18,550 bases of DNA, from contig JBDKGH010000096.1 in NCBI GenBank assembly GCA_039798265.1, positions 1 to 18,550 of the forward strand. Reading direction: 5' to 3'. Source of the stretch: JBDKGH01 sp039798265 (GTDB lineage Bacteria; Bacteroidota; Bacteroidia; Flavobacteriales_D; Sanyastnellaceae). Shown here one piece after another: positions 7,800-15,078 of the stretch (position 1 is its first letter; every line of letters begins with the position of its first letter). Position numbers and translations under genes: made by a program. The notes beneath the pieces are model-generated. The model searched no databases and was not told the DNA's origin. It worked only from the letters and a program-made list of their open reading frames with translations.

Positions 7800-7807
7800 C
7801 AAAGATA
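7800..7807 (-). promoter_or_regulatory. Bacteroidota -7 promoter element for the PurF-like gene
   Basis: Read on the minus strand this is TATCTTTG, an exact match to the Bacteroidota sigma-A -7 consensus TAnnTTTG, and GCGC follows. It lies 30 bp upstream of the ATG at 7769, so a start site a few bases downstream would give a leader of roughly 20-25 nt. No clean TTG was found for the -33 element. Confidence 0.6.
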
Positions 7808-7925
7808 GCCTAAGGATTTGGTGGGGGAATGAAAAAAAAACTGAATAGGCAAAATGAGTTCTGAAACCCTTGATATCATTGGGAAGGAAAGAAATTTTAA
7901 AAAAAAATCAAGAAAATTTATGGAA

Positions 7926-7933
7926 TACCTTTA
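7926..7933 (+). promoter_or_regulatory. Possible -7 element for the plug/sigma operon
   Basis: TACCTTTA matches seven of the eight positions of TAnnTTTG and lies 34 bp before the ATG at 7968, the right distance for a short leader. No convincing -33 TTG is seen. Upstream, the 198-bp divergent gap holds two runs of nine A's (about 7830-7838 and near 7900), which may bend the DNA or act as UP-like elements. Confidence 0.3.
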
Positions 7934-7967
7934 GGGGTGCCATCTTCTTGGAAACAAACAATTCATT

Positions 7968-8690
7968 ATGATAAAAACCCTTTTGACATTTGCACTCGCT
8001 TTATTAATAACCACGACGCTTTCTGCGCAATCATCCGGTGCCATTTATGGTAAGGTGCAGGATGGACATGGGCAGCCTGTAATAGGTGCTATAGTTACGG
8101 TTACGGCAGGTGCTGATATCAAGGGCGATGCAGCAGATGAAGAAGGCAAGTTTAAAATTAAGCCTTTGAATGCGGGTACCTATACACTTACGGTTCAGGC
8201 TACAGGGATGAATACGATTTCTTTGAATCAAGTAGTAGTAGATCCTGGAATAATCACCTTTGTAAATGATTTGGTTATGTCTGAACAGGTTTATGAGAAT
8301 GGCCCTATCGTTATTGAGTTCGATAGAAACCCACCGTTGATTTCACCAGATATTACTCCTGTAATGTTGCGTTCAAAGGACTTGAAGAATATGCCATCAG
8401 CGAATGGGGGCAGTATTGCCAATATTGCGGCTTCGTTGAGCTCTGATATTAAGCCAGCGGCGAATGGAGAAGATTTGTATGTGAGAGGAAGCCGCGCTGG
8501 TTCTACGTTGTTTTTTATTGATGGGGTGAAACTTCGCGATTCCTCTGTTCAAGTGCCGAGTAGTGGAATAAGCAGCGTAGGTGTATATACTGGGGCTTTA
8601 CCAGCCAAGTATGGCGATACTACAGGTGGCGTGGTAGTAGTGGAAACCAAAAGCTATTTGGAGGATTACTATCAGAAAATTAACCAGTGA
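7968..8690 (+). CDS. Secreted CarboxypepD_reg plus TonB-plug protein lacking a beta-barrel
   Basis: The protein has 240 residues with a signal peptide ending TTTLSAQ (about residue 21). A carboxypeptidase-regulatory-like beta-sandwich follows at about 25-100, with GAIYGKVQDGHGQPVIGAIV, DEEGKFKIKPLNAGTYTL and a return strand. A TonB-dependent-receptor plug domain lies at about 125-230, with LKNMPSANGGSIANIAA, LYVRGSRAGSTLFFIDGVKL and the closing GALPAKYGDTTGGVVVVETK motif. In SusC/FecA-type receptors this layout precedes a 22-strand beta-barrel. Here the frame stops at TGA 8688 right after the plug, and nothing barrel-like follows, because the sigma-factor gene begins 31 bp later. The protein is intact in itself, not frameshifted. 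It should be periplasmic or bound to the outer membrane. Its position in front of a sigma/anti-sigma pair suggests sensing or signalling, but this is inferred. Confidence 0.85.
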   Translation: MIKTLLTFALALLITTTLSAQSSGAIYGKVQDGHGQPVIGAIVTVTAGADIKGDAADEEGKFKIKPLNAGTYTLTVQATGMNTISLNQVVVDPGIITFVNDLVMSEQVYENGPIVIEFDRNPPLISPDITPVMLRSKDLKNMPSANGGSIANIAASLSSDIKPAANGEDLYVRGSRAGSTLFFIDGVKLRDSSVQVPSSGISSVGVYTGALPAKYGDTTGGVVVVETKSYLEDYYQKINQ

Positions 8691-8721
8691 GAAGAAAATA
8701 GATTAGAGCATTAGAACCCCT

Positions 8722-9297
8722 ATGTTTTTTACTCGTAAGAATATAACCGAGTTAACTGATGAACAGTTATTGGCGTCCTATCGAAAGGACGCCAATCCTG
8801 TTTACATAGGTGAGTTGTATGAACGATACAGCTATTTAGTTTTTGGTTTGTGCTTGAAGTATTTAAAAAACAGGGATGAAGCTGCTGATGCTACACTGAA
8901 TATTTTCGAAAAGTCGATGGAAGACTTGAAGAATCATGAGGTAAAGCAGTTTGATCACTGGATTTATGTGGTTGCAAAAAATCATTGTCTTGGCTTGTTT
9001 AGAGCAGAATCGGTTTCTCGTGGCAGATTTGAGCAATACGCTCATGCACAGCGCCAGGAGAAAGAGGAAGAGATGGACGATATTCAAGTGCATGAGTTGA
9101 AGGAACGCGGTTTGCGTAGGCTGGAGATGGCGCTTGAGCAGCTCAATGATTCGCAGCAGAAGTGTATAAAGATGTTTTATTTAGAAGACCGGTCATATGC
9201 TGAAATCAGCGAATTGACGGGAATGAGTTACAACGAAGTAAAAACCCACTTGCAGAATGGCAAGCGGAATTTGAAATTGATTCTTTCAAGAGCGTAA
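8722..9297 (+). CDS. ECF-type sigma-70 family RNA polymerase sigma factor
   Basis: The protein has 191 residues. Region 2 covers about 25-95: YLVFGLCLKYLKNRDEAADA, a DATLNIFEKSMEDL segment in the place of the usual DxxQxxF motif, and FDHWIYVVAKNHCLGLFR for -10 recognition. A charged linker spans about 96-130. Region 4 covers about 135-188, LNDSQQKCIKMFYLEDRSYAEIS followed by the helix-turn-helix TGMSYNEVKTHLQNGKRNLK for -35 contact. It directs RNA polymerase to a dedicated promoter set. It follows the plug-protein gene by 31 bp, and its stop overlaps the start of the next gene (TAATG at 9295-9299), so it is probably translationally coupled to its membrane partner and held by it as an anti-sigma. 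Family assignment is firm; the regulon is unknown. Confidence 0.93.
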   Translation: MFFTRKNITELTDEQLLASYRKDANPVYIGELYERYSYLVFGLCLKYLKNRDEAADATLNIFEKSMEDLKNHEVKQFDHWIYVVAKNHCLGLFRAESVSRGRFEQYAHAQRQEKEEEMDDIQVHELKERGLRRLEMALEQLNDSQQKCIKMFYLEDRSYAEISELTGMSYNEVKTHLQNGKRNLKLILSRA

Positions 9298-10478
9298 TGA
9301 AAAACGAACGAACACATATTAGCATGCCCACCCAACGGGAGCTAGAGCTTTTCGTTCAAAAGCGTCTTGACTCAAAACGCATGGCCGAGATTAAGGCTTT
9401 GTCGGAAGAGAGTCCGCTTTTGAAGGAAGCGATAGAGGGTTATGCTATGCATCCGGTGATACCACAATTTAGTGCGAAGGCTCAACACCTTATTGGCTCT
9501 GCGCAGGCGATTGGTGGTATAGCTACCACAGTGACGGTAGCATCGCCTTGGTGGCATTTATCGGGTTGGATTTTAGGATTAACTGTTGGGGGTGGATCCG
9601 CGTTTTTGATTTTTAGCAACAAGGAAGTACCAAAAGAAAAAACGCCTACAAAACAAGAAGTTATTAGCGCGCCGAGTAACGAAAGGAAAGAAGAGAGCAA
9701 TACGGTGGATTATCCAAGTGTTAGTGAAGTTGAATTGCCACAAAAAAAATCAATTGGTGGAACAGGAGAATTGGTGCAGCCCGAGCCTATTTCTGGCATT
9801 GGCACATCGAGTGTGGAGTCGAACGCGAATGTAGGGACCATAGACCCGATAGTTCCTTCACAAGATACCTATAATCTGATTCTAGTGCGCGAGTATGCAA
9901 ACGCGGAATATCCGATTGAGTTAAACAATAAGCCAGACGAAGAACACCCTTTGGTGGGTCAGCACCAAATACTGCACATCAATAATTTTAAAATTGTGGA
10001 CTACTCCAGTTTCCGAAGGGAAGAGTGGCCTACGCTACAAGAATTGACTCAACACGTGGGTGCAAACTATGAGTCGCAGGAGTCGCAAGAATGGGTGGAA
10101 CAAATGCACTACAATGGAAGCATCAATTATATGGATTTCGTGGAGCAAGGTGTATATGCGCTAACGAAACAAGAGTATAGTAATGCTCTTTCTAACTTTC
10201 AGTCCTTGCTCAGTCTTTATCCAGATGATGTAAACGGATTGTTTTATTCTGGTATGTGTTTGTATTATCAAGGAAAGTATGTTGAGTCTCGCAGCTATTT
10301 TGAGCAAGTACAAAAGAGTTCTTTTAGAACCTTTAGTGAGGAGGGCGCGTTTTATGAGGCGATGACTTATTTAGAATCGGGAGATAAAGCAATCGCTAAA
10401 GGCAAATTAGAGTTCATAGGTGCACAACGAGGATTTTACGCTAAGCGATCTCGAGAGGTGTTGAAACTGATAGAATAA
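9297..10478 (+). CDS. Membrane TPR protein with anti-sigma-like N-terminus
   Basis: The protein has 393 residues. The N-terminal 80 residues are predicted cytoplasmic and include RELELFVQKRLDSKRMAEIK and SPLLKEAIEGYA, resembling the motif (L-x-G-x-L-D, DPFLADALEGY) that I recall from Bacteroidota proteins encoded beside ECF sigma genes. No zinc-binding HxxxCxxC motif is present. One membrane helix lies at about 86-107 (WWHLSGWILGLTVGGGSAFLIF). A low-complexity linker of about 85 residues follows, then a conserved-looking region (about 193-245) and two or three TPR units at about 282-393 (EYSNALSNFQSLLSLYPDD, GKYVESRSYFEQVQ). The one-base overlap with the sigma gene supports a sigma/anti-sigma pair. 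The TPRs would face the periplasm and could bind a partner such as the plug protein two genes upstream. Anti-sigma function is inferred; the architecture is seen. Confidence 0.82.
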   Translation: MKNERTHISMPTQRELELFVQKRLDSKRMAEIKALSEESPLLKEAIEGYAMHPVIPQFSAKAQHLIGSAQAIGGIATTVTVASPWWHLSGWILGLTVGGGSAFLIFSNKEVPKEKTPTKQEVISAPSNERKEESNTVDYPSVSEVELPQKKSIGGTGELVQPEPISGIGTSSVESNANVGTIDPIVPSQDTYNLILVREYANAEYPIELNNKPDEEHPLVGQHQILHINNFKIVDYSSFRREEWPTLQELTQHVGANYESQESQEWVEQMHYNGSINYMDFVEQGVYALTKQEYSNALSNFQSLLSLYPDDVNGLFYSGMCLYYQGKYVESRSYFEQVQKSSFRTFSEEGAFYEAMTYLESGDKAIAKGKLEFIGAQRGFYAKRSREVLKLIE

Positions 10479-10492
10479 AAATGAACAAATAA

Positions 10493-10523
10493 AAAAAGCC
10501 CCGACTACTTGTCGGGGCTTTTT
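10493..10523. terminator. Bidirectional rho-independent terminator between convergent genes
   Basis: GCCCCGAC (10498-10505) pairs with GTCGGGGC (10511-10518) around the loop TACTT. Five A's precede the stem and five T's follow it, extending it to 13 bp. It sits between the convergent stops at 10478 (plus) and 10542 (minus) and can end both transcripts. Confidence 0.92.
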
Positions 10524-10541
10524 ATTGATATCGAATCAAGC

Positions 10542-13500
10542 TTAGTGATGTTCGCTTATTTCGGGTTTGTTTTTCTTAATAGCTCGCATTAAACGCGCTT
10601 TTGTTTGTTCGCTCATTTCATACATCACAGGCACGAGGATCAATGTGATGAATGTGGCAAAGCTCAAACCGAAAACGATGGTCCATGAAAGTGGGCCCCA
10701 GAAAGCTACGTTGTCACCGCCGAAGTAAATCTTAGGATCGAGTTCGGTGAATAATGTAACGAAGTCGATGTTGAACCCGACAGCTAGTGGAATCATACCA
10801 AGTATGGTAGCTGTAGCTGTGAGCAGAACGGGAGTCATACGTACGCGGCCGGCTTCTACGATGGCGTCGTGAAGACTCATGCCTTGTGCGCGAAGTATAT
10901 CAGTGAACTCGACTAATAGGATACCATTACGCACCACTATACCGGCGAGAGCAACGATACCCACCCCAGTCATTACCACAGAAATGTCCATATCGAAAAT
11001 GGCTAGTCCGAGGAGTACACCAATAATGGAGAATACGATTTCGGAAAGGATGATCATGGTGCGACCAATTGAGTTAAACTGAGAGATCAGAATAAGAACG
11101 ATAAGCGCAAGAGAAACAAGGAGCGCGCCCCCAAGGAAGCTAGCCGTTTCTTTTTGTTCTTCTTGTTCACCGGTGAGGTTTACTTCTACACCATCTGGAA
11201 GGTCAGTGTATTGAGCTGCTGCGGTAGTAATGTTTTTAACTACCTCATTTGGGTTAAATCCTGAAATAACATTAGAAGAAAGGGTGACTACACGCTTTTG
11301 GTTTTTCCGCTTAATACCGGCATAGGTAGAAGAATATTTCACTGTTGCGAAAGAAGAAAGCGGTACTTGACGAATACGACCTTGGTTATTCATATCGCGG
11401 AAAGTGATCAACATGTTTTTGATTTCTTCAATGTTGTTGCGTTGTTCTTCTTTCAAACGAATTTGAATAGGGTAGTCGTCATTTGCATCGCGGAAGTTAG
11501 GAGCGTTGTCGATACCGAAGATGGATTTACGAATTTCGGAACCGATTTGTCCCATGCTCAGGCCTTCACGGTTAGCGCGTTCGCGATCAATATCGATAAC
11601 GATTTCTGGTTTATTCAACTGAAGGTCTGTTTTCAGTTCTTCTACGCCATCAATTTTTTTACCATCGAGGTAGCGTTTAAGAGCAGTACTAGCTGTGATA
11701 AGATCTTCGAAGCGTTCGCCTGAGATTTCGATGTTGATTGGTTTAGCGGTAGGAGGGCCGCTTTGTTCTTGGTCAACAGAAATTTCTACGCCAGGAATTC
11801 CCTGCACGTTAGCGCGAATTTTTTCAAGATACTCTTGAGTACTTTGTCCATTACGATGCGCGAACTCAACGAATCCAACCCCCACCTTTGCTTTGTGCGA
11901 ATAAGGAGATCTATCATCGCGAGATTCGTTAGCGCCTACGGCTACGTTGGTGATCACGCTTTCTACGATCGGGTTGTTTTCTCCAATTACCTCATATACT
12001 TTTTTCTCAATAATTTGAGCTACAGAGTCGGTTGCTTCTGCTTTTGTACCTACAGGTAAAGAGGCGTAAACATAGACGAAGTTGGGCTCTGCTTTAGGGA
12101 AGAAAACGACGTTAGGTTGGCGAATGGCCGTGATGAAAAGGGTAGCGATCAAAAGAGCCACGGTAGACCAAAAGATTTGGCGCGGGCGCTTGAGGGCATA
12201 TTCTAGGAAGCGGCCATAAAAAGCTTGTACTCGTGGCCATGTTTTTTCTTGGAAATTTTTGATGGTTTTTTCCAAAACAAAACGATAGAGTAGATAGATG
12301 AGCAATAAGGTAACCGTGAAGTTGCCCATACCAAAATTTCCAGCGATGTAGAAAATAACAGCGAGGGCTACGAATATCACCGTAGTGATAGTAAGACGTT
12401 TACGGATTTTTGCTTTGTCGGGAGCATGGTCATGTGGTTTCATGAAGTCAACCGCAAAAACAGGATTGATGATGTAGGCCACCAATAGAGATGCGGTGAG
12501 TGTAATGATCAAGGTAATGGGCAAAAAGCGCATGAACTTACCAATAACACCGCCCCAGAATGCTAATGGAACGAAGGGTGCAAGCGTTGTTGCAGTTCCT
12601 GAAAGAACGGGAAGGAAAATTTCTCCGGCGGCTTTTTTGGCAGCCACTTTAATGGGCACCTTTCCATTGTCGTAAATACGGTGAGTATTTTCAATGACCA
12701 CCACGGCATCATCTACCACGATACCAAGACCGAGCAGGAATGCGAAGAGAACGATCATGTTCATGGTGAAATCAATACCAGGAAGTATCAAAAAGGCGAT
12801 GAACATAGAAAGAGGTACTGAAAGACCTACGAATATGGCGTTCGTGGCGCCCATAAAGAACATCAAAATCAAGGTTACCAATATGAAACCGATGATAATG
12901 GTGTTGATCAGGTCGTGCAGCGTAACGCGAGTAGTGCGGCTTTGGTCGCCAGTTACTACCACAGAAAGATCTTTTGGTAGTTCTGACTGTTTCATCTCAT
13001 CGATTATTTCGTGGATTTTGTCAGAAGCATCAATCAAGTTTTCACCGCTGCGTTTAATAACGTTGAGGGTAATAACGTTTGATTTATCTAGGCGGCCATA
13101 GCTAGCTTGTTCAGCATGGCTGTCTTTTACTTCAGCGATATCTTTCAGATACACTCGCGAGCCGGTCATTGAAGTAACAACGAGATTGGCAATATCATCA
13201 ACGGATTTGAATTCACCATTGATGCTGAGCGTTCTTTTCATTTCGTCTACTTCCACGCTACCACCGGAGATGGTAAGGTTTTCATAACGCACGGCGTTTT
13301 GAATATCGCCGAGTGTCATGTTGGCTGCTTGGAGCTTGTTGATATCAACGTTGATTTGAATTTCGCGATCAAGAGCACCAACGACATCTACACGAGTAAT
13401 TTCTTTCATTGACTCGATGCGGTCTTCCAAAGCTTCAGCGAATTTTTTGAGCTGTGGGAGATCATAATCACCGGCTACGTTTACGAATAGAATTGGAAGT

Positions 13501-13928
13501 TCGGAGAACTCAACTTCTACCACAGAAGGGTCGCCGGGAAGGTCTTTTGGAAGATCGCGTTTTGCTTTATCAACGGCGTCCTTTACTTTTTGTTTAGCGG
13601 TTGGTACATCTACATCCGTGTTGAATTCAACAATAACGTTCGAGAAATCTTGGATCGAATTACTGGTCAATTTTTTTACCCCAGCAATTGCCTTGATTTG
13701 TTTTTCAAGAGGTTTGGTAACTAGATTTTCTACGTCTTTTGGAGAAGTACCAGGATAAGGAGTGCTTACATACATCGTTGGAATAACGATGTCTGGATAC
13801 TGTTCTTTCGGAATACTTTGGTACGATAGTACCCCCATGATCGTGATGAAGATCGTGAGCAGGTAAACGGTGGTTTTGTTGTCAATAGCCCAACTCGTGG
13901 CCTTGAACTCTTTGAATTTTTCTGACAT
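10542..13928 (-). CDS. RND-type efflux pump permease (AcrB/MexB-like)
   Basis: The protein has 1128 residues. Pumps of this family are inner-membrane drug/proton antiporters that pass substrates to a periplasmic adaptor and an outer-membrane channel. Visible features are TM1 at about 20-35, the porter domain start DIVIPTMYVSTPYPGTSP, TM2-TM6 at about 336-490, and the TM4 proton-relay pair in GIVVDDAVVVIEN (Asp406, Asp407). The second porter half begins near 605, and C-terminal helices include ILISQFNSIGRTMIIL and GIVALAGIVVRNGILLVEF. Usual length is 1030-1050. The excess includes a segment at about 500-570 with two additional hydrophobic stretches (511-530, 536-552) between TM6 and TM7. There is also a C-terminal insert, ELDPKIYFGGDNVAFWG, before the last helix. 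It is the last gene of the tetR, outer-membrane factor, adaptor, pump operon, 18 bp behind the adaptor gene. Substrates are unknown. Confidence 0.94.
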   Translation of the reverse strand: MSEKFKEFKATSWAIDNKTTVYLLTIFITIMGVLSYQSIPKEQYPDIVIPTMYVSTPYPGTSPKDVENLVTKPLEKQIKAIAGVKKLTSNSIQDFSNVIVEFNTDVDVPTAKQKVKDAVDKAKRDLPKDLPGDPSVVEVEFSELPILFVNVAGDYDLPQLKKFAEALEDRIESMKEITRVDVVGALDREIQINVDINKLQAANMTLGDIQNAVRYENLTISGGSVEVDEMKRTLSINGEFKSVDDIANLVVTSMTGSRVYLKDIAEVKDSHAEQASYGRLDKSNVITLNVIKRSGENLIDASDKIHEIIDEMKQSELPKDLSVVVTGDQSRTTRVTLHDLINTIIIGFILVTLILMFFMGATNAIFVGLSVPLSMFIAFLILPGIDFTMNMIVLFAFLLGLGIVVDDAVVVIENTHRIYDNGKVPIKVAAKKAAGEIFLPVLSGTATTLAPFVPLAFWGGVIGKFMRFLPITLIITLTASLLVAYIINPVFAVDFMKPHDHAPDKAKIRKRLTITTVIFVALAVIFYIAGNFGMGNFTVTLLLIYLLYRFVLEKTIKNFQEKTWPRVQAFYGRFLEYALKRPRQIFWSTVALLIATLFITAIRQPNVVFFPKAEPNFVYVYASLPVGTKAEATDSVAQIIEKKVYEVIGENNPIVESVITNVAVGANESRDDRSPYSHKAKVGVGFVEFAHRNGQSTQEYLEKIRANVQGIPGVEISVDQEQSGPPTAKPINIEISGERFEDLITASTALKRYLDGKKIDGVEELKTDLQLNKPEIVIDIDRERANREGLSMGQIGSEIRKSIFGIDNAPNFRDANDDYPIQIRLKEEQRNNIEEIKNMLITFRDMNNQGRIRQVPLSSFATVKYSSTYAGIKRKNQKRVVTLSSNVISGFNPNEVVKNITTAAAQYTDLPDGVEVNLTGEQEEQKETASFLGGALLVSLALIVLILISQFNSIGRTMIILSEIVFSIIGVLLGLAIFDMDISVVMTGVGIVALAGIVVRNGILLVEFTDILRAQGMSLHDAIVEAGRVRMTPVLLTATATILGMIPLAVGFNIDFVTLFTELDPKIYFGGDNVAFWGPLSWTIVFGLSFATFITLILVPVMYEMSEQTKARLMRAIKKNKPEISEHH

Positions 13929-13946
13929 GGCTAATCGAGTTTAAGG

Positions 13947-15059
13947 TTATTTCTTAATGTTGATCGGCATGCCATCTACCATATCAAATTGGCCAGCGGT
14001 GATTAACTTATCGCCAGCAGCTATACCGCCAATGATTTCGGCGGTTCCGTTGTATGTTTTGCCCACTTGTACTTCTTTTTTGCGCGCAATGGTTTTGCCA
14101 CCTTCGTTAACCGCGATGTAAACGTATTGAGCGTTTTCAGAGTTTTGAATGTTGTTGAGTGGGATGGTGAAAGCGTTGTCATTTTTGTAATCAACGATTC
14201 GGATAACACCTACCATATTAGGGCGGTAGTTAGTAAGATCACCAGTGATAGCAGATTCTACCACGAAGGTGCGCGTTAATGGGTCAATTGTTTTTGCAAC
14301 GTGTGTAACAGAAGAAGTGATTTCGGTACCGAGATCAGGGAATTGAATTTTTGTTTCGTTACCTTTTTTCACTTGATTGATATACGTTTCTGCTAAAGTG
14401 CTTTTCACCTTGAGGCTTCCGAGATTTACCACGCGTATTGCAGCTATTGGTCCTGGAGCGGCGTATTGTCCCACTTTAATGTTTACTACATCAACTACAC
14501 CAGATATAGGAGCCTTGATTTGCGACAATTGGATTTGCTCGCGAATGGTGTTCATGTTTTTCTCCAAAGATTCTTTTTGTGCTTTAGCTTGGAGGTAATT
14601 TACTTCAGAACCTACTTTTTGTTCCCACAGGCGCTTTTGGCGATTGTATAATTCTAGGGCGAGGTCATATTGAGGTTGTAATGCGTTGAGTGAAGCTTGA
14701 GCAACACTATTATCCAATTCAGCCAAAAGCTGTCCGGCTTGAACGGATTGACCTTCGGTCACTAGAACTTTTGCTACTAAACCGGGCATTTGTGGTTGAA
14801 TTTCCACGCTTTGTTGAGCATCTATGCTTCCTTGAACATCGATATAATGCACAAAGGGAGTGGGTTGAAGTTCGGTGACTTGTACGTTTTTGTTGTTGTT
14901 TGTTGAGTCTGAATTGCCAATTTCGGCTTCGAGTGCTTGGATTTGCGCGCCTAACGAAGCGTATTCTTGTTTCAGTTTTTGAAGTTGAGCGTTTTTATCG
15001 GTTTCGCCACAAGCCGCGAAGATGGAGGCTACAGCGAAGAGAAGGAATATCTTTTTCAT
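13947..15059 (-). CDS. Periplasmic adaptor (membrane-fusion) lipoprotein of an RND pump
   Basis: The protein has 370 residues. The signal peptide MKKIFLLFAVASIFAAC has a lipobox with the lipidated Cys at residue 17. A short coiled coil follows at about 24-48 (LQKLKQEYASLGAQIQALEAE). A lipoyl/barrel-sandwich half reads VEIQPQMPGLVAKVLVTEGQ, then a helical hairpin (about 125-180), the second lipoyl half IKAPISGVVDVVNIKVGQ, a beta-barrel domain (LKVKSTLAETYINQVKKG) and a membrane-proximal domain to the end. It bridges the RND pump and the outer-membrane channel. The extra N-terminal coiled coil ahead of the lipoyl half is somewhat unusual for AcrA-type adaptors. The gene lies 19 bp after the channel gene and 18 bp before the pump gene, so the three are one transcriptional unit. 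Confidence 0.93.
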   Translation of the reverse strand: MKKIFLLFAVASIFAACGETDKNAQLQKLKQEYASLGAQIQALEAEIGNSDSTNNNKNVQVTELQPTPFVHYIDVQGSIDAQQSVEIQPQMPGLVAKVLVTEGQSVQAGQLLAELDNSVAQASLNALQPQYDLALELYNRQKRLWEQKVGSEVNYLQAKAQKESLEKNMNTIREQIQLSQIKAPISGVVDVVNIKVGQYAAPGPIAAIRVVNLGSLKVKSTLAETYINQVKKGNETKIQFPDLGTEITSSVTHVAKTIDPLTRTFVVESAITGDLTNYRPNMVGVIRIVDYKNDNAFTIPLNNIQNSENAQYVYIAVNEGGKTIARKKEVQVGKTYNGTAEIIGGIAAGDKLITAGQFDMVDGMPINIKK

Positions 15060-15078
15060 AGGTACTATGGTTTCAGTA

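Noticed and set aside
7770..7802. TTG start at 7802 for a 644-residue PurF-like protein
   Set aside because: The codon lies within the TATCTTTG promoter element, and homologues begin with MSDAIKHECGI-like sequence at ATG 7769.
7968..8690. Plug protein as a pseudogene of a truncated TonB-dependent receptor
   Set aside because: There is no frameshift or barrel remnant downstream, and the sigma-factor gene follows at normal operon distance.
11298..12059. Plus-strand frames of 141 and 98 residues inside the RND pump gene
   Set aside because: They are antisense to a well-supported 1128-residue pump; no domain, promoter or start context supports them.
12694..13101. 135-residue plus-strand frame inside the RND pump gene
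   Set aside because: It is an antisense shadow, rich in Thr, Met, Ile and Ser from reversed membrane-helix codons.
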